From NCBI GenBank assembly GCA_041919675.1, contig JAYRTJ010000001.1:58745-122744 (forward strand): a stretch of 64,000 bases of DNA, written 5' to 3'. The DNA is from SHVO01 sp041919675. Lineage in GTDB: Bacteria; Pseudomonadota; Alphaproteobacteria; Rhodospirillales; Rhodospirillaceae. This document shows positions 16,020 through 25,397 of the stretch, piece after piece. The notes beneath the pieces are model-generated. The model searched no databases, was not told the DNA's origin, and saw only the letters and a list, made by a program, of their open reading frames with translations. Both the position numbers and the translations under genes were made by a program. Each line of letters starts with the position of its first letter. The first letter of the stretch is position 1.

Positions 16020-17171
16020 TCACTTCGGCTTATGACGCGTAAAAAAGTCGAGGCGCGCTCCGGTCAACTTCATGCCTTCTCTGCGAAGGATAGCGCTTGT
16101 CAGGGCGTAGAGATTCCGGCGGAACAGTTTTGGATCGGTTGAGCCCGCTGCATCATGCAGCTCGATCAATGCAAGGACCGCCGTTCTTGCAATCGGCAGC
16201 CAATCCGCTGAAAAGGCGGCCGCCGTCCAAGCTAAGGGCAGGAACTCAGCTGTTTCTTCGAGAAGACGGCGGCGCGTTTCCTGGGGATCGGATTGAGTCC
16301 GCCGGGCGAAGGCCCTCACGAAAAGTTCGAACCTTCCGTCCAACAACAATTCCACGAGCACGGATTCGGTGAAGGCTCCGTTCTTCACGAGAACATCCAG
16401 GCTCGATGCCAACGTCTGTTCACTCTCGGCAAAATCAAGGCCGATGGCGCCGAAACGGGAGGGCGAGGCGGCGTTTGAGGGGAGCGCGGTCTCGCGCGCG
16501 GCCAGCATCGCTTCGATCTCCGGATTTGTGATCAATGAAAGCAATCGCTGCGCCACCGCGGAAGATATGATCGCCCGCCCCGCGATGGCGGCCTGAACGC
16601 TTTCGATCTCTCCGAACCGGTCCAGCACGACGTCGAACGCGTCCGCTGAAACCATTGCGCCGGAGTTCTCGAGGAGAGTCCGGGCGACCACCTCATCGCC
16701 ATGGCAAGCCAGCGCGTGCACGACGGTTTCGCTGACAATTTCCCGCCGCGCGATGGAGTTCATTTTTCCCGAATTGCCGCTCCACTGAATAATTCCCAGG
16801 AGGTCCTCCTCTGTAAGGACCGCCGACTTTTCAAGCACCGGAGCTGCGACGCGCTCGTCGTCGTTTGCCAACATCCACAGAATATGGCGCGGCAGATCGG
16901 CATTCAGGACCGCTGAGCCGGCAACCGACTCCGCAACCGCTGAATCCGAGTTCCAGATGATAAGCTGAATAATGGATCCCGATTCATCGAGCTGGTCCTG
17001 ATCCTGTGCGGACGCGCCGCGCGCGAGGAAAACCGCAAGCGCTGCTTTTTGCTCCGCCGAGAGTTTTTCTTCGATCTTGAGGTAGTCGGATAACTTGATG
17101 CGGTGGAGTTGTGGCGACCCCGTCTCATCGCCAAGACCCAACATCGCGAAGGTGCTATTTTGCACGGCCAT
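16020..17171 (-). CDS. DUF2336 family protein
   Basis: A 383-residue, mostly helical, soluble protein typical of the alphaproteobacterial DUF2336 family. It has HEAT-like repeats (RHILWMLANDDERVAAPVLEKSAVLTEEDLL, IARREIVSETVVHALACHGDEVVARTLLENSGA, with regular ~35-residue spacing) and a shorter C-terminal domain. Its ATG 17171 lies inside the 3' end of the upstream receiver gene (17 bases overlap), so the two are translationally coupled. DUF2336 genes are often linked to motility or two-component signalling in this class; the molecular role is unknown. Confidence 0.75.
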   Translation of the reverse strand: MAVQNSTFAMLGLGDETGSPQLHRIKLSDYLKIEEKLSAEQKAALAVFLARGASAQDQDQLDESGSIIQLIIWNSDSAVAESVAGSAVLNADLPRHILWMLANDDERVAAPVLEKSAVLTEEDLLGIIQWSGNSGKMNSIARREIVSETVVHALACHGDEVVARTLLENSGAMVSADAFDVVLDRFGEIESVQAAIAGRAIISSAVAQRLLSLITNPEIEAMLAARETALPSNAASPSRFGAIGLDFAESEQTLASSLDVLVKNGAFTESVLVELLLDGRFELFVRAFARRTQSDPQETRRRLLEETAEFLPLAWTAAAFSADWLPIARTAVLALIELHDAAGSTDPKLFRRNLYALTSAILRREGMKLTGARLDFFTRHKPK

Positions 17172-17637
17172 CTCCCACGATCGCGGGCAGAGTTACGTTG
17201 GCGTGGCGGCCCGGGTTGGGTGGAAAAACGGTGCGGCGCGCCTTCGATATCGCTGTTTGGAATCTCACGAATTCTATGGGTTTAACAATGAAGCCGTTGG
17301 CGTCCAGCGCCGATGCGGCCTGGATATGGTCGATTTGAGGCGACTCGGTCGTCAGGACGAATGTTGCATTGAGCCTCATGTTTTTTATGTTGCCGACCCT
17401 CAAGGCCTGGAGCAACGCAAAGCCATGGAAGCCGGGCGCGTGAATATCCGCCAGGATGAGATCGACGGGATGGCTTCGAAAATTCAATATGTTCAATGCG
17501 TCAGCGCCGCTCGAACATGACAGGACTTCAATGGCGCCAAGTTTCTCGAGACCGGTGCCGAGCAGGTGCCGATCCAAATCATTGGCACTCACCACCAAGC
17601 ATGTGAGTTTGTGAAGAGCGTCGCCGATAACTTTCAT
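17155..17637 (-). CDS. Single-domain response regulator (receiver)
   Basis: A 160-residue receiver-domain protein. The acidic pocket (SANDLD), phospho-acceptor Asp in LILADIHAPG (about D64), Thr in VLTTES and Lys in FIVKP are all present, so it should be phosphorylated. It has no output domain; a short basic tail follows. It is co-transcribed with the DUF2336 gene, which overlaps its 3' end. A histidine kinase partner is not nearby. The likely role is a phosphorylated adaptor or phosphate sink. Confidence 0.8.
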   Translation of the reverse strand: MKVIGDALHKLTCLVVSANDLDRHLLGTGLEKLGAIEVLSCSSGADALNILNFRSHPVDLILADIHAPGFHGFALLQALRVGNIKNMRLNATFVLTTESPQIDHIQAASALDANGFIVKPIEFVRFQTAISKARRTVFPPNPGRHANVTLPAIVGDGRAK

Positions 17638-18045
17638 AATTTACTTCATCGAACTGGCCTTGCATGCCGATTGACGGGCACGCAAAGAGAGCGCTGCATA
17701 ACTTCGATTGCGTCATGCGGCGCATGATAAAGCGGCTCGCGCCGCGGCCTCGTGCTCCACGCGCGGTGTGCCTTTTGCTTTGACACGCCGCGCCACGCCG
17801 GATGTCTGTAATGTGCCATTAAAGGGACTGTCGGCAATAGCTTGCCTCATGATTTTGGTGGGGATCGTCGCCGCAAGGATCAAGCGGCGGTCCTTCGGAC
17901 GAGCTTAAATCAGCGACCCGAAACCGCACGGACTCCGGAGGGCGGGCGCGGCGAAGCTCCCAGTTGAAAAGCCCGGCAAAATTCCATTCTCCGGTCCGCT
18001 CCTGTGAAAATCGCTTGCGGAGACTTCTCTTCAACGAGATAGATC
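17638..18045. other. Intergenic region without a recognisable gene
   Basis: About 400 bases lie between two divergent receiver genes. I see no convincing reading frame, RNA gene or repeat. It should hold promoters for both flanking genes. Confidence 0.5.
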
Positions 18046-18939
18046 GTGCGTGGATCGGATTTGCAACGAGTCGCCGACGGCAAAATGAGTGGGATCGCTG
18101 ATGCGGACATCATCCGCCGCACGAGGTTTCTCGTGGTGGATGGCGATAAGGCCGCGCTGAACAGCATAGAACAGTTCCTTATTGCGTGCGGCGCGCCGCA
18201 GGTTCATCAGGCCGCCGCGCCGCTCGTGGCTTTACGCATCTTGCAGGATCCGCTCGCCCGCGTTGATTGCGTCATCTGTGCGCACAAGCGCGGGACCATC
18301 ACCGGCCTTCAGTTCCTGCAGGGCCTGAGATCCGGGCGCTGGGGCGCCGGCCGGGTCCAGAACGTCAAATTCATTTTGATGATGGGGCAGCTTGACGTAT
18401 CGGCGGTTCAGGTCGCCGACCGCTCCGGCATCAGCGGCTACTACATCGGGGAATTGAATCAGAAGGGACTTGCCGCCGAGGTCATCAAGGCACTGACGGG
18501 CCCGCGGGCGGTCAGTCCATTACCGACGATGCAGGTCGCGCACGTCAACATCAGCGGCGCCGATTTTATATTGGTCCCGACCGATGCGTCGTTCGCGCGG
18601 GCCGATTTGGCCTCTCAGCAAAACACGATCGGCCAGCTTCAGTCCTTGATGCAGGAGCAGCTTCTCGCCGGCGAGGTGACCCCGATCTGGGAGACGCCGG
18701 ACCATGCGATCGGCTACTTCGCGCCGCCGCAGCATCATGCGCGGCTCGCGGGCCTGACCCCCGATTTTGTGCGCGGCAATCTCAATCGTGAGATCACGGT
18801 TCTGCGCCCGCCGCTCTTTGCCGTCCTGTCCTCGCCCGGCAGTCCCGCCTACACCGCGCTGCTGGCGGCTGAACAGCAGGCCGCGCAAGGCGCGGGCGAC
18901 GTGCTGTACCTTAAAGGATACGAGGCTCCCGCGGGGTGA
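18046..18939 (+). CDS. Degenerate receiver-domain protein
   Basis: A protein of up to 297 residues with a receiver-like N-terminal half (TRFLVVDGDKAALNSIEQFL). The phospho-acceptor Asp is missing, since the strand that should carry it reads VDCVICAHKRG, and the C-terminal Lys motif is replaced (YYIGELNQ). It is therefore a pseudo-receiver unlikely to be phosphorylated. The C-terminal half (after about 160) is unrecognised and Ala/Gln-rich. The start could be GTG 18046 or ATG 18085. It is divergent from the true receiver/DUF2336 pair, and it may interact with those proteins. Confidence 0.65.
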   Translation: MRGSDLQRVADGKMSGIADADIIRRTRFLVVDGDKAALNSIEQFLIACGAPQVHQAAAPLVALRILQDPLARVDCVICAHKRGTITGLQFLQGLRSGRWGAGRVQNVKFILMMGQLDVSAVQVADRSGISGYYIGELNQKGLAAEVIKALTGPRAVSPLPTMQVAHVNISGADFILVPTDASFARADLASQQNTIGQLQSLMQEQLLAGEVTPIWETPDHAIGYFAPPQHHARLAGLTPDFVRGNLNREITVLRPPLFAVLSSPGSPAYTALLAAEQQAAQGAGDVLYLKGYEAPAG

Positions 18940-19058
18940 AACGCCGGCCCTCACGTCGCGGGCCCAATCCATCTCCGTCGCGCCTTTTGACAATCCGAGG
19001 TCTAAATCGGTAGAAGCGGGCGCTTTTTCCCATAGGTTTTCGCGCCCCCGGCACCCAG

Positions 19059-20705
19059 ATGATCCGCCTCGATTCCATCAGCAAGCAACACGGCCACCAG
19101 ATCCTCTTCATCGACGCCTCGATGACCCTGCAGAAGGGGGAAAAGGTCGGCCTTGTCGGCCCCAACGGCTCCGGCAAGTCGACCATCTTCCGCATGATCG
19201 CCGGAACCGAGCAGCCCGACGACGGCCGCGTGCTGGTCGAGGGCGGCATGACCATCGGCTACTTCAGCCAGGACGTCGGCGAAATGTCCGGGCAGACCGC
19301 CGTGGCCGCCGTCATGGATGGCGCGGGTCCGGTGAGTGTGCTGGCCGCCGAAATGGCGCAGCTCGAAGCCGCGATGGTCGATCCCGGCCAGGCCGACAAG
19401 ATGGAAGAGCTCGTCATTAGATATGGTGAAGTGCAGGCGCGCTTCCAGGAACTCGACGGTTACGCCCTCGAAGACCGGGCGCGCGAAGTGCTGGCGGGCC
19501 TCAGCTTCTCCGAGGAGCGTATGAACGGCGACGTCGGTCTGCTTTCGGGCGGCTGGAAGATGCGCGTCGCGCTCGCGCGCATTCTCCTCATGCGCCCCGA
19601 CGGCATGCTGCTCGACGAACCGTCGAACCACCTCGATCTCGAAAGCCTGATCTGGCTGGAAGATTTCCTGAAGCGCTACGAAGGCGCGCTTCTCATGACC
19701 TCGCACGACCGCGAATTCATGAATCGCATCGTCAACAAGATCGTCGAGATCGACGGCGGCGAACTCATCACCTATTCCGGCAACTACGACTTCTACGAAC
19801 AGCAGCGCGCGCTGTCCGAAAAGCAGCGTCAGGCGCAGTTCGACCGTCAGCAGGCGATGCTGGCCAAGGAAATCGCCTTCATCGAGCGCTTCAAGGCGCG
19901 CGCGTCGCACGCGGCCCAAGTGCAAAGCCGTGTGAAGAAGCTCGACAAGATTGAGCGCGTGGAGCCGCCCAAGCGCCGCCAGGCCGTTCAGTTCGAATTC
20001 CGCGCGCCGCCGCGCTCGGGCGACGACGTGGTCACGTTCGAGAACGTGTACAAAGCCTACGGCCGCCACACCATTTACGAAGGCCTCGATCTCCATCTGG
20101 GTCGCAAGGAACGCTGGTGCGTGCTCGGGGCCAACGGCGCCGGCAAATCAACCTTGCTGAAACTCGTCGCCGGCGCGCTCGACCCCGAACTTGGGACCAT
20201 GCCGGACAAAGGCAGCGTGAAACTCGGCGTCAGCGTGAAGATGGGCTACTTCGCCCAGCACTCCATGGATCTCCTCGACGGCGACGATACGGTATTCGAA
20301 TCCCTCGATTCATCCTTCCCGCAGGCCGGGCAGGGCACCTTGCGCACGCTCGCCGGGTGTTTCGGCTTCTCGGGCGATGACGTCGAAAAGCCCTGCCGCG
20401 TGCTCTCGGGCGGCGAGAAGGCGCGCCTCGTGATGGCCAAGATGCTGTTCGATCCGCCGAACTTCCTCGTGCTCGACGAGCCCACCAACCACCTGGACAT
20501 GGCCACCAAGGAAATGCTGGTCGCGGCCCTCGCCGAATTCGAAGGCACGATGCTCTTCGTTTCCCACGACCGCCACTTCCTGGGCCGGCTCTCCAACCGC
20601 GTCCTGGAACTCACCCCCGAAGGCCCGCACCAATACGGCGGCGGATATACGGAATATGTCGCCCGCACGGGCCACGAAGCGCCGGGCCTGCATCCGGGCG
20701 GGTAG
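19059..20705 (+). CDS. ABC-F family ATP-binding protein
   Basis: A 548-residue soluble protein with two ABC ATPase domains and no membrane segment. Walker A motifs are GPNGSGKST (about 33-41) and GANGAGKST (about 360); signature sequences are LSGGWKMRVALARILL and LSGGEKARLVMAKML, with Walker B LLDEPSNHLDL and LDEPTNHLDM. The linker between them is charged (QRQAQFDRQQAMLAKE), as in ABC-F translation factors. These act at the ribosomal E site or in resistance. It is close to the EttA/YheS/Uup subgroup, but I cannot name the exact type. Likely monocistronic and followed by a palindromic element. Confidence 0.85.
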   Translation: MIRLDSISKQHGHQILFIDASMTLQKGEKVGLVGPNGSGKSTIFRMIAGTEQPDDGRVLVEGGMTIGYFSQDVGEMSGQTAVAAVMDGAGPVSVLAAEMAQLEAAMVDPGQADKMEELVIRYGEVQARFQELDGYALEDRAREVLAGLSFSEERMNGDVGLLSGGWKMRVALARILLMRPDGMLLDEPSNHLDLESLIWLEDFLKRYEGALLMTSHDREFMNRIVNKIVEIDGGELITYSGNYDFYEQQRALSEKQRQAQFDRQQAMLAKEIAFIERFKARASHAAQVQSRVKKLDKIERVEPPKRRQAVQFEFRAPPRSGDDVVTFENVYKAYGRHTIYEGLDLHLGRKERWCVLGANGAGKSTLLKLVAGALDPELGTMPDKGSVKLGVSVKMGYFAQHSMDLLDGDDTVFESLDSSFPQAGQGTLRTLAGCFGFSGDDVEKPCRVLSGGEKARLVMAKMLFDPPNFLVLDEPTNHLDMATKEMLVAALAEFEGTMLFVSHDRHFLGRLSNRVLELTPEGPHQYGGGYTEYVARTGHEAPGLHPGG

Positions 20706-20713
20706 GCGGGGCT

Positions 20714-20799
20714 AAAACGACCCCTCCCCAACCCTCCCCTTTCAGGGGAGGAAGTGAAGACCCTCCCCCTGAAAAAGGGGGCTGGGAGGGGATCGTTTT
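20714..20799. repeat. Nested palindromic element (CCCTCCCC repeat)
   Basis: The outer arms AAAACGACCCCTCCC (from 20714) and GGGAGGGGATCGTTTT (to 20799) pair imperfectly. Inside lie two smaller hairpins, CCTCCCCTttcAGGGGAGG and CCCCCTgaaaAAGGGGG. It may act as the terminator of the ABC-F gene. Similar CCCTCCCC palindromes are dispersed in many alphaproteobacterial genomes. Confidence 0.6.
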
Positions 20800-21030
20800 C
20801 AGCCAATGATGTTCGTGCAACGACTCGCGCGACTCGCACGCAGCACATTTCCGATTTTTCGTGTGAGATTAAATTTGCTGTGACAGTAAATTTAAATCGC
20901 GACTTTTTCCGTGAATAAGCGCATTATTCTGCGCGCTGCTCTTTGACATCGTGAATATGAATTCCCCTCGCGCGGCCGTCGATACCGTCCGCGCACGCTT
21001 CTCATGCGTTACCAGGCCCGCCACCGCCTG

Positions 21031-21132
21031 ATGTCGCCCACATGTCGCCCGCATGTCGCCCAGTGAAAAAGTAACCTAACCGCCTGACGCGCTTCTCGAA
21101 TTCGCCACATGTCGCATGTCGCCCATGTCGCC
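21031..21132. repeat. ATGTCGCC short repeats
   Basis: The octamer ATGTCGCC begins at 21031, 21042, 21053, 21116 and 21125 (and with one change at 21109). The first three copies form a tandem 11-base array. The repeat lies in the ~500-base gene-free region (20706-21211) before the first amidase gene; the rest of that region shows no gene. Confidence 0.5.
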
Positions 21133-21211
21133 CGGAACCTTGGCGGCGCGCCGGACTTGGGCCACACTGCGCCCGTCCTACGCCAGAGCCATTCACCCGG
21201 AGGGTCCGATA

Positions 21212-22798
21212 ATGCTGTCCCGCGCTGCGGTGTGCGCCGCTTTGTTGTCGAGCCTCGCGCTCGGGTCCTGCTCCAAGGACGCGCCTGAGACGCCCTACGA
21301 GGTCGCCGAAGTCTCGCTGGCCCAGCTCTCCGCCGATCTCGCGGCGAAAAAGGCGACGTCGGCCCAGGTCACGCAGGCCTATATCGATCGCATCAATATG
21401 TATGACGGCCCGCTCAACGCCATCATCACGGTGCAGCCCGATGCGCTGGAACAGGCCGCGGCTTCCGACAAGCGCCGCGCCGAAGGCAAAGCGCTGGGCC
21501 CCCTCGATGGTGTGTCCGTTATCCTGAAAGACAATATCGACGCGCTCGGCACGCCGACCACCGCCGGCTCCTTTGCGCTCGCGGAAAATCTTCCCGCCCA
21601 GGACGCCGAAGTCACTAGGCGCCTGAAGGCCGCCGGTGCGATCATTCTCGCGAAAGCCAATCTCTCCCAATGGGCCGGCTACCGCACCACGGACTCTTTC
21701 GCCGGCAGCAGCGTCGGCGGCACGCCGCATAATCCCTACGACCTCACCAAATCCGCCGCCGGTTCCAGCTCCGGGTCCGGCATCGCGATGGCGGTGAGTT
21801 TCGCCGCCGGCGCGCTCGGCAGCGATACGTCCGGCTCCATCACCGGTCCGTCGAACGCGAATGGCATCGTCGGCCTGCGTCCCACGCGCGGGCTGGTCTC
21901 GCGGCGCGGCATTGTTCCCATCACCGAGTTTCAGGACACCGCCGGCCCCATGGCGCGCTCGGTGACCGACACCGCCATGCTGCTGAACGTGCTGGCGGGT
22001 GGGGATTCCGCCGATCCGAGCACGCAGGAGGCCGATGCGCATAAGACCGACTACACCGAGGCGCTGAACCCCGCCGCCCTCAAAGGTGCGCGCCTCGGGG
22101 TCCTGCGCGGCTCGCAGAAGCGCTCCGATGAAGCGCTTGCGGTGTTCAATACCGCACTCGATGTGCTGCGCGCCCAAGGCGCCGAACTGGTGGAACTGCC
22201 CGGCGATCTCGAGAACCTCAACGGGCCCGGTCTCGAAGCCGAAGCCTACAACTTCAATCACGACGTCGCCGCTTATCTTGCAACCGCGCCGGCTGCGGTA
22301 AAGACGCGCACCGTCGAAGATCTCATCGCCTTCCATAAAGCCGATCCGCGCGAGTCCATGATCAGTGTGAAGTATTTCGAGGAAGCCGCCGCGGCAGGCG
22401 GCGATCTCAAGAACCCGCGTTACCTCGAACTGATCGAAATGATCGGCCGCCGTGCGGGCCCCGAGGGCTACGGCGCGCTCTTGGCCCAGAACAACATCAC
22501 CGCCATCGTCACCCCGGCGGGTGATCCCGCGGGCGTGATTACCCCCGATGGTACGGCGCGCTCCGGCGGGCGCAGCGAAGGGCCGGGTTCCGTCACCCGC
22601 AATGCGGCCATCTCGGGCTACGCGATTCTCACCGTTCCCATGGGGGCCGTGGGCGGAATGCCGATGGGGCTATCTTTCGTCGGCGCGCCCTGGTCCGAAG
22701 CCCAGCTTCTTTCCTATGGTTACGCCTACGAGCAGGCGGGCTATAAGCGCGTGCCGCCCGAAGCCTATAAAGCCGCCGTGCAAAAGGCCGGCGCCTAG
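21212..22798 (+). CDS. Amidase-signature lipoprotein
   Basis: A 528-residue amidase-signature (AS) hydrolase. ATG 21212 follows GGAGG and starts a lipoprotein signal (LALGSC, Cys20), so the enzyme is anchored in the envelope. The Ser-Ser-Lys triad is visible as Lys in VILKDN, Ser in GSSSGSG and nucleophile Ser in SDTSGSITGPS. AS enzymes hydrolyse amide bonds of peptides, acyl amides or glutamine-type substrates; the substrate here is not evident. Two further exported amidases follow downstream (28367 and 30160). An OsmC gene comes next, 29 bases on. Confidence 0.85.
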   Translation: MLSRAAVCAALLSSLALGSCSKDAPETPYEVAEVSLAQLSADLAAKKATSAQVTQAYIDRINMYDGPLNAIITVQPDALEQAAASDKRRAEGKALGPLDGVSVILKDNIDALGTPTTAGSFALAENLPAQDAEVTRRLKAAGAIILAKANLSQWAGYRTTDSFAGSSVGGTPHNPYDLTKSAAGSSSGSGIAMAVSFAAGALGSDTSGSITGPSNANGIVGLRPTRGLVSRRGIVPITEFQDTAGPMARSVTDTAMLLNVLAGGDSADPSTQEADAHKTDYTEALNPAALKGARLGVLRGSQKRSDEALAVFNTALDVLRAQGAELVELPGDLENLNGPGLEAEAYNFNHDVAAYLATAPAAVKTRTVEDLIAFHKADPRESMISVKYFEEAAAAGGDLKNPRYLELIEMIGRRAGPEGYGALLAQNNITAIVTPAGDPAGVITPDGTARSGGRSEGPGSVTRNAAISGYAILTVPMGAVGGMPMGLSFVGAPWSEAQLLSYGYAYEQAGYKRVPPEAYKAAVQKAGA

Positions 22799-22827
22799 AC
22801 GCTCTTATTTTGACGAGGACACCGCAC

Positions 22828-23334
22828 GTGAAAGCCACCGAACTCAAGGACATGCAGGCCCCGATCAAGGCCAAGTACCGCGAAACCCCGGACGCCGCCG
22901 TCATTACGCTGAAGGCCGAAGGCTCCCTCGGTGAAGGCGTCACCTGTTCGGTGCAGACCTCGAAAGCTCTGATCGAAGCGGGTCTTCATCCGGCCACCGG
23001 CGGCAACGGCATGCACGCCTGTTCGGGTGACATGCTGCTGGAAGCGCTGGTGGCCTGCGCCGGCGTCACCTTGAACGCCGTCGCCACGGCCCTGGAGCTT
23101 AAAATCCAGGGCGCCAAGGTGCGCGCCGAAGGCGATCTCGATTTCAAGGGTACCCTCGGCGTCGATAAGGGATCGCCGGTGGGTTTCCGCGATGTCCGTC
23201 TCGCCTTCGATATCGACGGCGATCTCACCGCGGAACAGCTTGCCACCCTGATGAAACTCACGGAACGCTACTGCGTCGTCTATCAGACCCTGAAGTCGCC
23301 GCCGCCGGTCACCGTGAGCGTGAAGGCGGGATAG
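22828..23334 (+). CDS. OsmC/Ohr-family peroxidase
   Basis: A 168-residue OsmC-family protein. The first redox Cys sits in ALVACAG (C77) and the second in ERYCVVY (about C148), the pair that reduces organic or fatty-acid hydroperoxides. GTG 22828 is preferred, with GAGGA nine bases upstream; TTG 22810 is a weaker alternative. The gene stands 29 bases after the amidase and ends two bases from the convergent Hsp20 gene. It is an OsmC-type rather than a strict Ohr protein, from its spacing, but I did not resolve subfamilies. Confidence 0.8.
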   Translation: MKATELKDMQAPIKAKYRETPDAAVITLKAEGSLGEGVTCSVQTSKALIEAGLHPATGGNGMHACSGDMLLEALVACAGVTLNAVATALELKIQGAKVRAEGDLDFKGTLGVDKGSPVGFRDVRLAFDIDGDLTAEQLATLMKLTERYCVVYQTLKSPPPVTVSVKAG

Positions 23335-23336
23335 GC

Positions 23337-23660
23337 CTAGAGGCATTCACGCGCGATGGTGACGACGATTTCATCGTCGCCGAAGGTGCAGGATATATCT
23401 TCCGCGCTGGCGTCGGCGGGCAATCCGATGCTGTAGCGGAAGAGGCCCGGCGTGGGGTTGGTGGGGCTGTCGCTCGCCAGCGTCAGCACTTGGTCGCGAA
23501 AGCTGACCGTCACATCGTCCGGCGAAATCCCGCGCAGGCCCGCCGTGACTTCGTAATAATCGGGAAATTCGGCGAGCGCCACATCGGGAAGAAATTCCGT
23601 CCGCCGGGCTGCGGCCGGAACCGCGACGTCGCCATAAGCATCGGTGGTGAAGGTCTTCAT
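23337..23660 (-). CDS. Small Hsp20/alpha-crystallin-like protein
   Basis: A 107-residue protein with an alpha-crystallin-like core: VALAEFPDYYEVTAGLRGISPDDVTVSFRDQVLTLAS, then LFRYSIGLPADASAEDISCTFGDDEIVVTIARE. The N-terminal arm is short and the C-terminal I-x-I tail is absent, so it is a compact form, possibly not assembling into large oligomers. ATG 23660 follows a GAGG site; a longer frame to 23738 has no such support. Likely ATP-independent chaperone. Confidence 0.65.
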   Translation of the reverse strand: MKTFTTDAYGDVAVPAAARRTEFLPDVALAEFPDYYEVTAGLRGISPDDVTVSFRDQVLTLASDSPTNPTPGLFRYSIGLPADASAEDISCTFGDDEIVVTIARECL

Positions 23661-23806
23661 CGGAGCCTCGCCGGCTTGAGTGCACTGACCTGGCTTTTGT
23701 AGAAGGACCGGCGGTGGCCGGGCGTTGACGGAGATCAATTTTGGCGCACCGCCCGTACAGCCCTATGTGATATGACAGGCTCACGCGTTCCAGGAATTTC
23801 CCGCCC

Positions 23807-25063
23807 TTGTCGTCCGTCTCGCCTCGCCCTCATGTCTCGTTCGCCGCGCTCCGCCATCCCGCCTTCCGGCCCTATCTGATTTTTTCGGCCATGGCGATGA
23901 TGGCCGACAGCATCGAGCACGTGATCAGCTATTGGGTTGTGTTCCAGAAGTTTCACTCGCCGTCGCTTGGCGGCTTTGCCGTGCTTTCGCACTGGCTCCC
24001 GTATCTCTTCTTCTCGGTTTATTCGGGCGCGCTGGCCGACCGGTTCGATCCGCGCCGTCTCATCCAGATCGGAATGGCGTGTTTCATCACCGCCTCGCTT
24101 GCCTGGGCCTATTTCTTTTCCACCGATAGCCTCGAGATCTGGCATGCGCAGGTGATCCTGGTTCTGCACGGTTGCGCCGGCGTCCTTTGGTCTCCGGCAA
24201 GCCAGCTGCTCATTCACGACATCGTCGGCAGGGAGCAACTCCCGAGCGCGGTGCGCCTCAACGCCACCGCGCGCTATCTTGGACTCCTGCTCGGGCCCGG
24301 CATCGGCGGCGGCATCCTTCTGCTCATGGGCCCGGTCGCGGGCATCGCTTTCAATGCGGTCATCTATCTGCCGCTGGTGATTTGGCTGTGGAAGGCGCCC
24401 TACGGTCCGAAGTTCCGCGAGACCGCCGATGCGCCGCATCCGGCGCTGCGCGGCCTTCGCGATATTATCGACACGGCGCGCGTGGTCGGCGCCAATCCGA
24501 TCCTTCTCGCCATGACGCTGCTCATCGGCTGCGCGTCCTTCATGGTGGGCAATTCCTATCATGCGCAGATGCCGGAATTTGCCCGCGACCTCGGTCACGG
24601 CGACGTCGGCCTCCTCTACAGTATGCTGCTCGCTGCGGACGCGGCCGGCGCGCTGCTCGCGGGTATCGCGCTTGAAAGCACCGGTGCGCTTCGGCCGCGC
24701 CCGCGCGTTGCGTTTGCATTGGCGATGGTCTGGTGTCTTGCGCTTGTCGGGTTTGCGATCTCGCCGTTCTATGCGCTTGCGCTTGTCGCGCTCTTCATCG
24801 CCGGCTTCGTCGAGCTGTCGTTCAGTTCCATGGCGATGACCCTCGTGCAGTTGAACGCGCCCGATCATGTGCGCGGGCGCGTGATCGGTTTCTACAGTAT
24901 CTGCAGTCTCGGCATGCGCGCCTTCGCCGGCGCCACCGTGGGACTGGGCGGGACCATGATTGGCATTCACGGGTCGCTGGCTTTGAGCGCCGGCGCCTTG
25001 TTCATCATCATGACCATGCTCACGCTCTATGTGTCCCGCCGGGCGACCCAACGGCCGGCCTAA
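23807..25063 (+). CDS. MFS transporter (EntS-like)
   Basis: A 418-residue major facilitator with about 12 membrane helices. The loop SGALADRFDPRRLI between helices 2 and 3 is the MFS signature, and GIALESTGALRPRPRV occurs in the second half. It resembles the MFS_3/EntS exporter group. TTG 23807 is the best start; no ATG in frame gives the full first helix. It is divergent from the Hsp20 gene. The substrate is unknown. Confidence 0.75.
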   Translation: MSSVSPRPHVSFAALRHPAFRPYLIFSAMAMMADSIEHVISYWVVFQKFHSPSLGGFAVLSHWLPYLFFSVYSGALADRFDPRRLIQIGMACFITASLAWAYFFSTDSLEIWHAQVILVLHGCAGVLWSPASQLLIHDIVGREQLPSAVRLNATARYLGLLLGPGIGGGILLLMGPVAGIAFNAVIYLPLVIWLWKAPYGPKFRETADAPHPALRGLRDIIDTARVVGANPILLAMTLLIGCASFMVGNSYHAQMPEFARDLGHGDVGLLYSMLLAADAAGALLAGIALESTGALRPRPRVAFALAMVWCLALVGFAISPFYALALVALFIAGFVELSFSSMAMTLVQLNAPDHVRGRVIGFYSICSLGMRAFAGATVGLGGTMIGIHGSLALSAGALFIIMTMLTLYVSRRATQRPA

Positions 25064-25397
25064 ACATCCCCGGAACGCTCCGTAACAAGCGTCCAGAGCT
25101 GCCCGTAATGGGTGAGCATTCTTCCGCGTCTTTCCCTTAAAGGCTGGTTTTAGCGCCCCTATAAAGGAACGTGGCTCGCCGTCTGTCGTCGGACCGCATA
25201 GCCCTACGTAGTAATTTAGAAGCACGTAAAGGTGTGGCGCGAGAGGGGTCGCCGCCGCGCCTTTAGTCCAGGGGAGGCGCCGCACCCAGCAAAACACAGC
25301 CCGCACAGAGGGAGCCCGAAGCTCCCACCGTTGACACATGTCTCTCGAATCTTGCACCGCGCTCACGCCGAAAGCGCCGTGCCCTAGGGGAAAAGAA
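25064..25397. other. Intergenic leader before TonB receptor
   Basis: About 330 bases with no gene seen. It should contain the promoter of the TonB receptor at 25398. Confidence 0.4.

Noticed and set aside
21031..21132. CRISPR-like array
   Set aside because: The repeats are only 8-11 bases with spacings of 7-11 bases; no spacer-sized unique sequences and no cas genes.
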